In this document: in pieces, positions 17,574 through 27,650 of the stretch
Layout of the letters: every line of letters begins with the position of its first letter
Position numbering within the stretch: the first letter of the stretch is position 1
Assembly (NCBI RefSeq): GCF_018619475.1
Contig: NZ_JAHFZG010000005.1
Coordinates: 62,001-126,000 of the forward strand
Origin: Rhodomicrobium sp. Az07
GTDB taxonomy: Bacteria; Pseudomonadota; Alphaproteobacteria; Rhizobiales; Rhodomicrobiaceae
Length of the DNA: 64,000 bases
Reading direction: 5' to 3'
Notes under the pieces: model-generated
The model's database searches: none
What the model was told of the DNA's origin: nothing
What the model saw: the letters and a program-made list of their open reading frames with translations, nothing else
Translations under genes and position numbers: made by a program

Positions 17574-17908
17574 GACAACACGAAACCTCGCTCAGGTCGT
17601 CGAGAACATCGACGTCATCGAGGCCTATGTCGCAGGTCTCGAAGAGAGCGCTTTCCTAGCCGACGCAAAAGACGAGAGACGCCGTCGAGCGCTGTCTGCA
17701 ACGGCTTATCGAAGCCCTTGACCGAATCCGCAAGCGCGGCGACCAAAACATCATCCCCGGCTTGCCATGGCCAGGGATTCAGGGCCTCGGCAACCGCCTG
17801 CGTCACGAATATGATGCCATAGACGGTGTCCAGATCTGGGCGACTGTGAGAGACGATCTCCCCGCCCTCAAAGCCTCAGCGCTGAAGGCAATAGAAGAGC
17901 TTTCATAG
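17551..17908 (+). pseudogene. HepT-type HEPN toxin (DUF86) with a one-base frameshift
   Basis: From a GTG at 17551 the frame encodes VVENIDVIEAYVAGLEESAFLADAK and then leaves the family; shifting by one base after the A4 tract at 17667-17670 restores it as RDAVERCLQRLIEALDRIRK, PGLPWPGIQGLGNRLRHEYD and ends at 17908. Removing one A gives a 118-residue protein of the normal DUF86 size. The HEPN active site appears as NRLRHEYD; the usual Arg five residues before the His is Gly here, so the canonical R-X4-H is not met. The toxin is probably inactive unless the A-tract is slippery or a sequencing error. Confidence 0.7.
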
Positions 17909-17949
17909 GGTCAGGAAAAACACAGTACAGCGAGCGGGCGCGGCGCGCG

Positions 17950-17994
17950 CCAGGTGCGCCTTTTGAACGGGTGATGAAGCCGCAACGCACCTGG
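17950..17994. other. Nine-base inverted repeat beyond the array end
   Basis: CCAGGTGCG at 17950-17958 and CGCACCTGG at 17986-17994 form a perfect inverted repeat with a 27-base loop, 53 bases past the leader-distal CRISPR repeat. It may stop or stabilise the crRNA precursor transcript, which is read on the minus strand. Confidence 0.35.
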
Positions 17995-18046
17995 CCTGAC
18001 GCGCCCACGTGGAGAGCGGCAAATGGCGATATGTAGCCAAGGTCTT

Positions 18047-19292
<1,246 letters not shown>

Positions 19293-19583
19293 TCAAACGA
19301 TCAGCGTACCGCCGAGGTCGGCGGCGGGCTTCGCGCCAACATGCTCAACCTTGTGCTGCCAGTTCGCTCCGAGATGATAATAGCGCAAGCTGTCGTACTT
19401 GGGATCGATGATGGCTTCGAGCCGCGCCTTCAGGCGAGTCCATTGTGCTGGATCGACCTCGATCTCGAAGACGGAGAACTGCACGCGCTGTCCGAAATCG
19501 CGGCAAGCCTTGGCCACCGATCTGAGGCGCGCCTTGCCGTCGCCTTCGATCGTGTTGACGTCGTAAGTCACAAGCACAAGCAA
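19293..19583 (-). CDS. cas2: CRISPR adaptation protein Cas2
   Basis: Cas2 dimers bridge two Cas1 dimers to form the spacer integrase. The 96-residue protein has the ferredoxin-like fold start [11 protein letters not shown], with the conserved Asp after beta1, and the segment [18 protein letters not shown] typical of type I-C Cas2; [10 protein letters not shown] forms the later strand. It lies nine bases after the cas1 stop and is the last gene before the leader and array. Confidence 0.97.
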   Translation of the reverse strand: MLVLVTYDVNTIEGDGKARLRSVAKACRDFGQRVQFSVFEIEVDPAQWTRLKARLEAIIDPKYDSLRYYHLGANWQHKVEHVGAKPAADLGGTLIV

Positions 19584-19592
19584 GCGCGCCTC

Positions 19593-20627
19593 CTATTTCC
19601 AGAACCAGGGCGGATAAGCGTCGATGTCGCCTCTCAGATGGCGGGCGAGCATTTGCGCCTGCAAATAGGGCACAAGACCAAGGGGTGCCTTTTCGTCGAG
19701 GAAAGGATGCAGGCGCTCATCCTTCTTACGTTCCTGCCACGCGGTCAGGACAACTTTACGGGCGTCGTCCTTGAGGCGGACTGCGCCGCTCTCCTCGGTC
19801 ACGAAATCGCTGGCCTGAAGCTGCTGGCGGTTGATCAGCGAAAGCGCCAGCCTGTCGGCCAGCACCGGCCGCAATTCTTCCATGAGGTCGAGAGCGAGCG
19901 ATGGCCGCCCCGGACGGTCTCGGTGCAGGAAGCCGACGGCCGGATCGAGACCGACTGCTTCGGCCGCAGAGCGGCAGTCATGGGTCAGAAGCGCGTACAG
20001 AAACGACAGCAAGGCGTTGATGGCATCGAGTGGCGGCCTGCGAGAGCGGCCGCGCCAACGGAGTTCAGAGGCGGAACTGAGGATCAGATCGTCGAAGACC
20101 GAGAAATAGAGATGAGCCGCTTCGCCCTCCGAGCCGCGCATCGCGTCGACGCTGTCGTCTTTCCGCTCAACGCGGGCGACGATATAGGCAAGGCGATCCA
20201 CCGCGCTTTCGATGGCGGCCGTTCGTCCGACCGCGAACGCCTCCCCATGATCCCGCAGGGCACGCATCAGAACGACTCGCTGGTTGGCGATCTTGCCGAC
20301 CACCAGCGAACGGACGATCTCCGCTGGCGCATCAGAGACACGATATTGAGCGCGGCGCAGAAGCACGTTGCCGCTCACTGGCCCTTCCACGCGAGCCTGA
20401 AAGCGGCCAGCACGGTCGAGAAGGACAATCGTTATCCCGGAAGCCGCGCAGGCACCGATCAGCGCAGGCGAAATGTAGATCGCGCCGAAGAGCACCAACG
20501 AAGATAGCATGTGGAAGGGCACCCGCGCCCGTTCCGCGCCGTCCACCTCGGCCACGAGGTTCTCGCCATCCTTGCGAAGGCTTGCCCCCTCAGTGGTGAT
20601 GTAGACGGTGTTGAGCAGCTTCTTCAT
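19593..20627 (-). CDS. cas1: CRISPR integrase Cas1 (type I-C)
   Basis: Cas1 is the metal-dependent integrase that inserts spacers. Translation from ATG 20627 gives 344 residues starting MKKLLNTVYITTEGASL, as in I-C Cas1; a longer frame reaching to 20933 runs through cas4 and is rejected. The beta domain contains MLSSLVLFG and SGITIVLLDRAGRF, and the helical domain has the catalytic region ALLSFLYALL, VGFLHRDRPG and LALDLMEELRP with the conserved His and Asp. The start overlaps the cas4 stop in ATGA form. Confidence 0.97.
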   Translation of the reverse strand: MKKLLNTVYITTEGASLRKDGENLVAEVDGAERARVPFHMLSSLVLFGAIYISPALIGACAASGITIVLLDRAGRFQARVEGPVSGNVLLRRAQYRVSDAPAEIVRSLVVGKIANQRVVLMRALRDHGEAFAVGRTAAIESAVDRLAYIVARVERKDDSVDAMRGSEGEAAHLYFSVFDDLILSSASELRWRGRSRRPPLDAINALLSFLYALLTHDCRSAAEAVGLDPAVGFLHRDRPGRPSLALDLMEELRPVLADRLALSLINRQQLQASDFVTEESGAVRLKDDARKVVLTAWQERKKDERLHPFLDEKAPLGLVPYLQAQMLARHLRGDIDAYPPWFWK

Positions 20628-21295
20628 CGGCTTTCTCTCCCCAGCATGCGGTCGACCGTGCGACGCCGCCAGTCGCGGACGGCGCGGCCGGCAATTTCCG
20701 GCTTGCAGAGGCCAGCGAGCGAGCAGGCGCGGCAGCGGCTTCGTTGCTGCGTCGGCAATGGGGTGAGGCGCGATGCGAACACATCTCGCAACGCCTCGAT
20801 GGTGGACAGCGTCAGGTTCCTGAGTTCGTTGTCGAAGGCAACCTCCAACCGCCGCTTTGTCTCGGCATAGAAGAGCGCTCCTGCGGGCACTGGGTGCCCC
20901 GTCATGTCTTCGAGGCAAAGCGCCTGCGCGCAAAGCTGGACCTCATCGGCGCGATGCGGCTTCGGCTTGCCGCGCTTGTATTCCACCGGAAACGCGATCT
21001 CGTGATCGCCCTCCGCGCGATACTCGACGAGATCGGCGACGCCTGCGATACCGAGGCGAGGGGAGCCGATGGCAAGCGCCGTCACGCGCCGCACACCGCG
21101 AACGCGTCGACCGCCTGGCTTGTCGGCGGCGACGTGCAGGACGTGGCCTTCGGCTGTGAAGCGGTTCTCTTCCCAAAGACGTTCGAGATGGATCAGCGCC
21201 GCCTGACGAAGGCAGTAGACGGCATGCTGCAATGCGGAGAGCGGTATCGGCTCCCGCTCTTCCATCAGCGAACCGGAGCCATCGTTCTCTGTCAC
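20624..21295 (-). CDS. cas4: CRISPR exonuclease Cas4 (type I-C)
   Basis: Cas4 trims prespacers and helps select the PAM during adaptation. The protein (223 residues) has an N-terminal Cys in AVYCLRQAALIHLE, PD-(D/E)XK nuclease residues in ADLVEYR and FPVEYKRGKPK, and the Fe-S ligands of the C-terminal CRACSLAGLCKPE (C-X2-C-X5-C). Fe-S binding with an N-terminal Cys is the family norm. The gene overlaps cas7 upstream and cas1 downstream by four bases each, so the adaptation and effector genes form one operon. Confidence 0.96.
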   Translation of the reverse strand: MTENDGSGSLMEEREPIPLSALQHAVYCLRQAALIHLERLWEENRFTAEGHVLHVAADKPGGRRVRGVRRVTALAIGSPRLGIAGVADLVEYRAEGDHEIAFPVEYKRGKPKPHRADEVQLCAQALCLEDMTGHPVPAGALFYAETKRRLEVAFDNELRNLTLSTIEALRDVFASRLTPLPTQQRSRCRACSLAGLCKPEIAGRAVRDWRRRTVDRMLGRESR

Positions 21296-22251
21296 AGCCG
21301 CTCGATGATTTCGACACCGTCTGGCAGATTGGCGCGATCAATCTCCACCTTATAGTCGGTGAATTTGCGTGCTGGCGGCGCATTGTCGATCCTTCGATCT
21401 TCGACGTCGCGAAACTCGCCGTCGATGTTGCGGCCGATGCGGACGCGCTCGAACAAGGAATGAGCGGATGCCTTGCCGAGCGCAGTATCGTGCTTGAACA
21501 CGATCAGCTTGCGGCTCGCCATCTCTCCGCGTGCTGCGGAGTGGTCATGTTCGAACATTTCGGCGAGCGCGGTGAACAGCAGTTCGAGATCGCCCTCGCC
21601 GAAGCCGGTCCGCTCGGCAAGCTTCGCCGAAATGAAGCCGTGGGCTCTATAAAGACCGTAAGGCACGATGTGCTTGCGCCCCATGGTGCGGTTGTCGGTG
21701 CGGTCGACGCTGTCGTCGCCCTCGGCCTTTTGCTTCTTTTCGGCTTCGTTCGTGGCGGCCATGCGCGTGATGGAGATTTCCTGCGCGATGATAGGCTCAA
21801 TGGACTGGGCGAAGGCGATTTGCACCGGGCCGCGCACCTGCCCGCAGTTGATGCCGGTCGACATGACGGCGCCGAAGGTCCGAACGTCGAAGAAGTTGGC
21901 GCACATCCACTTCGTGAGCGCGTGCGCCTCATCGTCGGTCCTGGGATTGAGCTTGGCGGCCTTGTCGGTCTTCGGGTCGTCCTTGTATGGAGCCACCGCC
22001 TTGTAGGCTTTGCGGTGCTGCTCGTTCAAGATCGAGCTTTCCTGCACATAGATATGTCGACCTTCCTCGCCCCGATGGGCGAGTTCGACATAATTGCGGA
22101 TCTTGCGCTTCAGGCTGACGTCGGACACGAGCCCGAAATTGGTCTCCGGGTCGATGCGCGGCAGGTTCCCCGCATCGGGGTCGCCATTCGGGTTGCCGCG
22201 AGTAACATCGAACAACAGGACGAAATCGTAGCGATTAGCGATGGCGGTCAT
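21292..22251 (-). CDS. cas7: Cascade backbone protein Cas7 (Csd2, type I-C)
   Basis: Cas7 polymerises along the crRNA and forms the Cascade backbone. The sequence begins with RYDFVLLFDVTRGNPNGDP, the signature of Csd2-type Cas7, and contains LKRKIRNYVEL, TFGAVMSTG and GPVQIAFAQSIEPI with the RRM-like fold; HIVPYGLYRAHGF is also conserved. 319 residues is typical. It overlaps cas8c and cas4 by four bases each. Confidence 0.97.
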   Translation of the reverse strand: MTAIANRYDFVLLFDVTRGNPNGDPDAGNLPRIDPETNFGLVSDVSLKRKIRNYVELAHRGEEGRHIYVQESSILNEQHRKAYKAVAPYKDDPKTDKAAKLNPRTDDEAHALTKWMCANFFDVRTFGAVMSTGINCGQVRGPVQIAFAQSIEPIIAQEISITRMAATNEAEKKQKAEGDDSVDRTDNRTMGRKHIVPYGLYRAHGFISAKLAERTGFGEGDLELLFTALAEMFEHDHSAARGEMASRKLIVFKHDTALGKASAHSLFERVRIGRNIDGEFRDVEDRRIDNAPPARKFTDYKVEIDRANLPDGVEIIERL

Positions 22252-24014
22252 TGGGCGGTCTCCTCGACGGGCGTACCGTTCTTGGTGGATTTGAAGAATT
22301 CGTTGCGCTGGTGGTAGTAGCCGAGGCCGAACAAGGCCTGATCTTCAGCGCTGAAGGCGACAGGAAACGGGTCATTGTCCGGGGACATCTGTTCCTGGAT
22401 CTCAGAAAGAAGCTTTTCGAGTTGCACCCTCCGGCCCGGAGACTGCTTGCCCAATTTCGATAGGTGATGCTTGGAATTGCTGGCGAGAAGTCCGAAAACC
22501 TTACGCGGTTGTGCGGACGCCGAACCATAGAATTTGTCGGTAATGGTGGCGTTCACCTTGCCCCCCAGCGCGTCCGCCTGGATGCGCTCGTAGACGGCGA
22601 ACAGGCGGCCAAGCTGATAGCCTTTGCTTGGATAATCGGGCGTGAGAGCCACCGGCGTATCCTTCCTGTTGTTATTGCGGATGAGAAGCGCCTTCAGGAT
22701 AGCGACCCTTTGCGCGTTGACGTCCTTGTCGGCGCGAAGGCGCATCAGCACGGTCGCGAGCAGCGTCTGCGGATAGCGGGTGCCGCCGAGGATCGCGCGC
22801 ATCCATTCGCCAGCGAGGTTGGGCGGCACGTTCTCGCGCTTCTTGAGCACGGCGGTTTCGGCCAGATATTTCCAGAGCGCCGGATAGCCGTCGCGGGGCG
22901 GCGGTTCGATCCGCAGGTCGGCCAGGAAGCGCTGATAGTTCGCTGCGATGGCGCCGAAATCATCCTCGAAGTAGAAGCGGATGGAGAGGCGCGCGGCGTT
23001 GGGCGCCAGCGCGAGGATGTAAAAGCGCACGCCTTCGGCCAGTTCCGGCGCGACGTCTCTGAGCGGCTCACCGTTGCGGATCTGCTTCAGCCTCGCGCCG
23101 ACGATCTTCGCCTGCGTTCCTTCATCGACGCCGAGCGGTTCGTCGCTGTCATCCCAGAAACCGGCAAAAATGTTCTCAGCAGCGGCGGCCTTGTTCGCGT
23201 CGGACGCGTCGGCCCAGAAGACGACGGACGCATCGCCGATCTGGATGCGGTGCCCGCTGTCCTTTTCGAGGAAGCGGTTCAGCGCGGTCGTGTAGGCGAA
23301 TGTAGCTGTTTCGGAGACGGGAGCGTTGTCGCCCTGCTCGTGGCCGTAAGAACTGAAGGCGTCGAGATTGAATGATACGATCGAAGCGCCGGACGACTGA
23401 GCGCCCCAGACGTTCTTGATCGCCGGATGCAACCTTGCTACGGGCGCTCGCACGCCGGAAATGAGGCAAACCGCTTCCGGTTTGTTGCCCTCTGATGAAA
23501 GCCGCGACCACAAGGCCTTTGCTGCCGGACGGTCGTGCAACCAAATATTCGCCCTGCGGTCGGCTTCAAGACAAAAGACCACATTCTGATCCTTCATCTC
23601 CTCTGGCCAGCCGAATTCATCGAACCGGCGCGGGGACCATGTCTTCAAGAAAATGATGAGAGCCTTGAGACCTGCATCGGTCGCACTTTCAAGGTCTCGG
23701 AGATGGCGCTCGACAAAGGCGGCATGTTCGCGCGTTGGAGATTTTCCCTCGGCGGCAGTGACGCCCAGCACATAGGCGGTCTTGTCCCAAAGGAAGTTGG
23801 CGGCAACGCCCGAGGTCCGCTTGATCGCCTGGGGAACGAACATTTGGCGCGGCGTCCGCTTTTTGTCGTTTTGGCGGAGGTCGACTGGCGGGCAAGCCAC
23901 CGTGCCATCCTCGTTGAGCGAGATAAGAAAGCCGATCTTCTCGGACGAAAATCCGAAAGGCGGCGCGTCGGGCAGCCGCTGGTAAGCTTTTGCAAGCGAG
24001 GCGAGAATGCTCAT
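22248..24014 (-). CDS. cas8c: Cascade large subunit Cas8c (Csd1)
   Basis: Cas8c recognises the PAM and recruits Cas3; in type I-C the small Cas11 subunit is usually made from an internal start in this gene. The 588 residues match Csd1: SILASLAKAYQRLPDAPPFG at the start, KRTSGVAANFLWDKTAYVLG, later NARLSIRFYFEDDFGA and the C-terminal half with AYQ/LGRLFAVYERIQADA. The ending FGLGYYHQRNEFF is characteristic. The location of an internal start for Cas11 was not determined. Four-base overlaps join it to cas5 and cas7. Confidence 0.96.
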   Translation of the reverse strand: MSILASLAKAYQRLPDAPPFGFSSEKIGFLISLNEDGTVACPPVDLRQNDKKRTPRQMFVPQAIKRTSGVAANFLWDKTAYVLGVTAAEGKSPTREHAAFVERHLRDLESATDAGLKALIIFLKTWSPRRFDEFGWPEEMKDQNVVFCLEADRRANIWLHDRPAAKALWSRLSSEGNKPEAVCLISGVRAPVARLHPAIKNVWGAQSSGASIVSFNLDAFSSYGHEQGDNAPVSETATFAYTTALNRFLEKDSGHRIQIGDASVVFWADASDANKAAAAENIFAGFWDDSDEPLGVDEGTQAKIVGARLKQIRNGEPLRDVAPELAEGVRFYILALAPNAARLSIRFYFEDDFGAIAANYQRFLADLRIEPPPRDGYPALWKYLAETAVLKKRENVPPNLAGEWMRAILGGTRYPQTLLATVLMRLRADKDVNAQRVAILKALLIRNNNRKDTPVALTPDYPSKGYQLGRLFAVYERIQADALGGKVNATITDKFYGSASAQPRKVFGLLASNSKHHLSKLGKQSPGRRVQLEKLLSEIQEQMSPDNDPFPVAFSAEDQALFGLGYYHQRNEFFKSTKNGTPVEETAQ

Positions 24015-24712
24015 CGGCGCACCTCCGGCGAGTTCGGATGCGGCACCGTCATCACACCGTCCCGAAGCTCGGCGCGGAAGAACAGCGACGGGCGACCGGG
24101 GGCGTCGTGGTCGATGTCGAACAGCATGAAGCCGAGGTCGCGCGGCGTGGCGCCGAAACCAAGCGCCGGGAGACGGTCATCCGGGTGAGGCGTTGGCGGC
24201 GGCGCATCCGGTGACAGAAGCTCAAAGCGGGCGTCGAATTCACGCGTGCCGAGACAGGGCTGGTGGAAGCACTGGCCGCGCTCGGCCCGGCGGTTGAAGA
24301 TGTCGAGGTGCTTGCCCTCATTGTCGTCGAGGCCGACGCGCTCGGTCAGTTCGAAATGCGCCGCGATCACATAGGCGACGTCGACAAGCACGGTGGCGGC
24401 GCGCTGCTGGCGATCCTCGTCCACTACAATCTGCAAGTCGCCCAGATCGCCGCGGTTCATCGCCTGTTTGATCTTGCCAGCCGGCGCCTTGTGGCCCACC
24501 TCGTTGCGCCGGATCGACTGAAAGCGGATCGGCTTCAGCACGCGGATCTCGTCGACGATCCAGCGGATTGCGGGCTTCCAGTGAATGGCTTCGAGGATGC
24601 CGCGCGCAGCAGATGGCGTCATCACGTCATAGGAAACGCGCTCCACCTTCATCTCGGGGCGCGTAAAACAGGCGCGTTCACCGGATACTAATAGTCGGAT
24701 ACCGTAGGGCAT
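24011..24712 (-). CDS. cas5: Cas5c crRNA-processing endonuclease (type I-C)
   Basis: Type I-C lacks Cas6, and Cas5c itself cuts the crRNA precursor and then stays bound to the 5' handle. The protein (233 residues) begins MPYGIRLLVSGERACFTRPE and contains VSYDVMTPSAARGILEAIHW, the most conserved Cas5c block, as well as a central RRNEVGHKAPAGK basic segment. The Tyr and Lys of these blocks are where the family's active-site residues lie. ATG at 24712 begins 15 bases after the cas3 stop. Confidence 0.96.
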   Translation of the reverse strand: MPYGIRLLVSGERACFTRPEMKVERVSYDVMTPSAARGILEAIHWKPAIRWIVDEIRVLKPIRFQSIRRNEVGHKAPAGKIKQAMNRGDLGDLQIVVDEDRQQRAATVLVDVAYVIAAHFELTERVGLDDNEGKHLDIFNRRAERGQCFHQPCLGTREFDARFELLSPDAPPPTPHPDDRLPALGFGATPRDLGFMLFDIDHDAPGRPSLFFRAELRDGVMTVPHPNSPEVRR

Positions 24713-24727
24713 GTGGGCTCGCCTCCC

Positions 24728-26956
24728 CTAGATAAACGTCTGGTCATCTCCGAGAAGACTGCAATCCTCCCAGATCAACCCGGTTTCCTTCGTGTAGAGA
24801 TGCGGCGCCTGGAGCACCGCGAACTGGTCGCCACGAATGCCCTCCGCCTTGAGCGCCACGTGCCTGTTCGACATCAGCAGCGCGCGCGCCTGCGGTGGCA
24901 CCTGCACAATGTAGCCTTGGAGTTGCCGGGCGAGTTTACCCGAAGGGATGGCCGCATTGGCGAGATCGGCGACCGCCTTTTTGGCTACCTCGTCGCCCGG
25001 CACGATCACCGGCAAGAGACCGCTTTCGATCATGCGGAAAGCCTCGCCGACCGTGCGATACTGGAAATACGTTCCGTTGCGATCGATCTTGAACTCTTTG
25101 AGAATCTTCTTGCCGTCGAGCCTGTCGCCCATGCGCCAGAACACCTCTTCGAAGTAGTCCTGAATGGCGGCGAGCGAAAACAGATCGCCGTGCTTGTCCT
25201 TCACGCGCCCGAAATCGCCGATGAGCCCCTCGATCTCGCCCGGAACCGAATAGCCCACGGCCTCGAACACAGTGACGACGCTGGCATCCGGATCGCGACG
25301 GCCTTCACGGTTGCAGCGACCAGCCGCCTGCGCGATCTGGTCCAGCCCTGCTTCGGCGCGGAAAACGCGAGGAAAATCGACGTCGACCCCGGCTTCCACC
25401 AGGGAAGTAGCGATCAGCCGACATGAAAGGTCGTTCTCCAGTCGCGCGCGGACATCTTTCAGGATTTCGCGCCGATGCACCGCATAGTGCCGCGTGGTGA
25501 GATGCAGAACGCCTTCGAGCCCGGCCGCGATGGCATCGCGATAGAGGTCGAGCGCGTGGGCGCGGCTGTTGACGATGACGAGCGCCTGTTGCTCACTCCC
25601 AAGCGCATCCACAAGCGCGGCGTTGTCCATCGGCCCCGCGAAATCGAGCCGCGTTCGCCGGAGTTCGCGAGCGAGGCCAGCCGGGTCCGGCGCAAGCTCG
25701 CGGCCCTCTAGCGGCGGGCCGGGGAAGCCCTCGCGCGCGCCAAGCGCGGGCTGCGTCGCCGTGCAAAGAACGATGGAGCACCCGTAATTGGCTGCCAGTT
25801 CCTCTATCGCGCGCAAGATCGGAAGCAGAAGGTGGCGTGGCAGCGTTTGCGCCTCGTCCAGCACGATCACCGACCCCGCGATATTGTGGAGCTTGCGGCA
25901 GCGCGAAGGACGCGCGGAGAACAGGCTTTCGAATAACTGCACCGTCGTGGTGACGACCACGGGGGCGGCCCAGTCTTCCATGGCGAGGCGAAGCTTGTCG
26001 CGGCTGGAGAGGTTTCTGACTTTTTCCTCGTCGATGGCGGAATGGTGCTCGAGAACGACATCGTCGCCGAAGAGATCCCGGAAAATGCCGGCTGTCTGGT
26101 CGATCACGGACGTGAAGGGGATGGCGTAGATGATGCGCCGCATGCCATGGGCGCGGGCATGGTCGAGCGCGAAGGCGAGCGAGGTCAGCGTCTTGCCGCC
26201 GCCGGTCGGCACCGTCAGCGTGAATAGGCCGGGCGTTTCGTCCACCTTGCCGCGCACATGCGCGAGAACCCGCTGGCGCAAGTGGTTGACGGGCGTGTCG
26301 CTTCCGAGCGCTGCCTTTTGAACAAGTTCGCTGTCGAGTCGCTCGATGAGCGCGTGCAGCACATCGCACAGCGCTGGCCAATCCCGATCGGCGGTCCGCC
26401 CTTCGATCCGATTGTAGTACGCCTCTGTGTTCTTGAAATCGGCGTCGACCAGGCACGAGAACAGCATGCGTCCGAGAAACGACAGTCCGAACTCGGTGGC
26501 TTCTTTGCTCTTGAAGGAAAAGGCTGGGTTGAGGTCGCCCAGAGCGATAGCCAATTCACCGCGCCATGTTGGATCGAGTTGATCGAGACTATCCCGCCGC
26601 AGCCGCCCGTTCAAAGAGGATGCGTCGCCGATCCGATCCGGTAGACCCGCGTGGTGGCCAGCGATGGCGTGGGCGATCAACTCGGCCATCGCCTTGTCGC
26701 CCGATGCAGCGTTCGTCAGGACATACGCCGCACCGGCAATAGAATGCTCGACACGGATGTCGCTTCCCTCAAGGCGGCGTTGGAAATCGGGATGGTATTT
26801 GCCGAGATCGTGCAACAGCCCCGCTATGCGGGCCGCTCGATCTCCTCCCCATGGGGCACCGAGTTGCGCAGCGAGCGCCGACACTTCCGACAAATGCTGG
26901 GCGAGGGATTGCCAGTCGCATTTGCTGGCGTCATTTGAGGAATGAGCAAAAAACAT
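24728..26956 (-). CDS. cas3: CRISPR helicase-nuclease Cas3 (HD first)
   Basis: Cas3 is recruited to Cascade-bound DNA and unwinds and degrades it. The 742-residue protein has the HD nuclease at the N-terminus (LLHDLGKYHPDF with HD at 49-50, VEHSIAGAAYV and IAGHHAGLPDR), then the SF2 helicase with Walker A VPTGGGKTLTS (near 250), motif II VLDEAQTLP (near 365) and a C-terminal segment QAAGRCNREGRRDP (motif VI). All catalytic motifs are present. It is the first gene of the seven-gene cas operon; the presumed promoter lies in the AT-rich stretch upstream. Confidence 0.97.
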   Translation of the reverse strand: MFFAHSSNDASKCDWQSLAQHLSEVSALAAQLGAPWGGDRAARIAGLLHDLGKYHPDFQRRLEGSDIRVEHSIAGAAYVLTNAASGDKAMAELIAHAIAGHHAGLPDRIGDASSLNGRLRRDSLDQLDPTWRGELAIALGDLNPAFSFKSKEATEFGLSFLGRMLFSCLVDADFKNTEAYYNRIEGRTADRDWPALCDVLHALIERLDSELVQKAALGSDTPVNHLRQRVLAHVRGKVDETPGLFTLTVPTGGGKTLTSLAFALDHARAHGMRRIIYAIPFTSVIDQTAGIFRDLFGDDVVLEHHSAIDEEKVRNLSSRDKLRLAMEDWAAPVVVTTTVQLFESLFSARPSRCRKLHNIAGSVIVLDEAQTLPRHLLLPILRAIEELAANYGCSIVLCTATQPALGAREGFPGPPLEGRELAPDPAGLARELRRTRLDFAGPMDNAALVDALGSEQQALVIVNSRAHALDLYRDAIAAGLEGVLHLTTRHYAVHRREILKDVRARLENDLSCRLIATSLVEAGVDVDFPRVFRAEAGLDQIAQAAGRCNREGRRDPDASVVTVFEAVGYSVPGEIEGLIGDFGRVKDKHGDLFSLAAIQDYFEEVFWRMGDRLDGKKILKEFKIDRNGTYFQYRTVGEAFRMIESGLLPVIVPGDEVAKKAVADLANAAIPSGKLARQLQGYIVQVPPQARALLMSNRHVALKAEGIRGDQFAVLQAPHLYTKETGLIWEDCSLLGDDQTFI

Positions 26957-27162
26957 GTCGCATCGATATTATTGAAGTAGCCGCAATGATGCCAGAAGCC
27001 GTGCTCCTCCCGTGTGGTATTATTCTACATTTCCACAACTACTTAGCCATACAACTTGAATTCCGCCGAAAAAGTGCTTCACAAATAGGCCACACACCAA
27101 GGCTTCGCTAAATAAAAATATTCAATCAAATCAACTCATTATAACCTCTAGCTGCCGTTTCT
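26957..27162 (-). promoter_or_regulatory. AT-rich region upstream of cas3, presumed cas promoter
   Basis: The 206 bases before cas3 are clearly richer in A and T than the surrounding genes (for example AAATAAAAATATTC near 27110) and hold no plausible gene. The cas operon promoter should lie here. I could not pick unambiguous -35 and -10 boxes. Confidence 0.4.
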
Positions 27163-27176
27163 TCTTCTGGGCACCA
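27163..27176 (+). repeat. attR-like copy: 14-base exact tRNA-Leu 3' end
   Basis: TCTTCTGGGCACCA repeats exactly the last 14 bases of tRNA-Leu (15376-15389) including CCA, 11.8 kb downstream in the same orientation. No other tRNA part accompanies it, as expected for an attR. Confidence 0.6.
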
Positions 27177-27261
27177 TCGGAATTTAAACAATAGCAATTC
27201 CAAAGGCAGCGAATTGTCTTATTGTGAGGTAACTCGCTGTTTTTTCGGCGTTTTCTCCTCA

Positions 27262-27295
27262 CTCTTCTGTGCACCACTTGGCTTATAAGTCATTG
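27262..27295 (+). repeat. Second att-like copy, 29 of 34 bases match 15375-15408
   Basis: This copy begins CTCTTCTGTGCACCACTT and ends TAAGTCATTG, matching both the tRNA-Leu end and the 19 bases beyond it. It differs from 15375-15408 at five positions. Its agreement beyond the tRNA means it copies the same junction as the left end, not merely the tRNA. Confidence 0.6.
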
Positions 27296-27327
27296 TTGGG
27301 AAGCAGCGCAAACGGTCGCGCTTATCC

Positions 27328-27465
27328 ATGAAGGGCGCTGCATCGCCCGCGCTTCTCGACAAACTGCGCGAGCACAAGGCCGAAATCATCCCCTACCTAG
27401 CGCGCCGTCGATCACTCCAGCCAGCATTGCCGAATGGCGGGCCAAGGCCGCAGCCGTCGACGTAG
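27328..27465 (+). pseudogene. Remnant resembling a TubC-docking-like small phage/plasmid ORF
   Basis: ATG 27328 opens 45 residues, ASPALLDKLREHKAEIIPYL and onward, which resembles the short N-terminal helical domain (TubC-like) seen in many plasmid and prophage proteins. After the stop at 27465, another frame continues with TPASIAEWRAKAAAVDVAAS, which would fit the next part of such a protein, suggesting a frameshift. No ribosome binding site is evident. Confidence 0.35.
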
Positions 27466-27650
27466 CCGCCTCCGACACCGCGTGGCGGATGCAGAAAGAC
27501 GTAACGCTCGCCTTCCAAGCCGTGGAATCGCTACGTCTCAGACCGTCACTTGAACCCAAATGCCCACGGCATCACCACGAACTGAAGGAAGCCCACGATT
27601 GTGCAAACCGCAATCGCACCGGCAATTTCGGAGATTTCATAGTAATTCCG

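Noticed and set aside
19593-20933. Longer Cas1 start about 100 codons upstream
   Set aside because: The extension lies in cas4, is rich in Arg and Pro, and the MKKLLNTVY start matches Cas1 family members.
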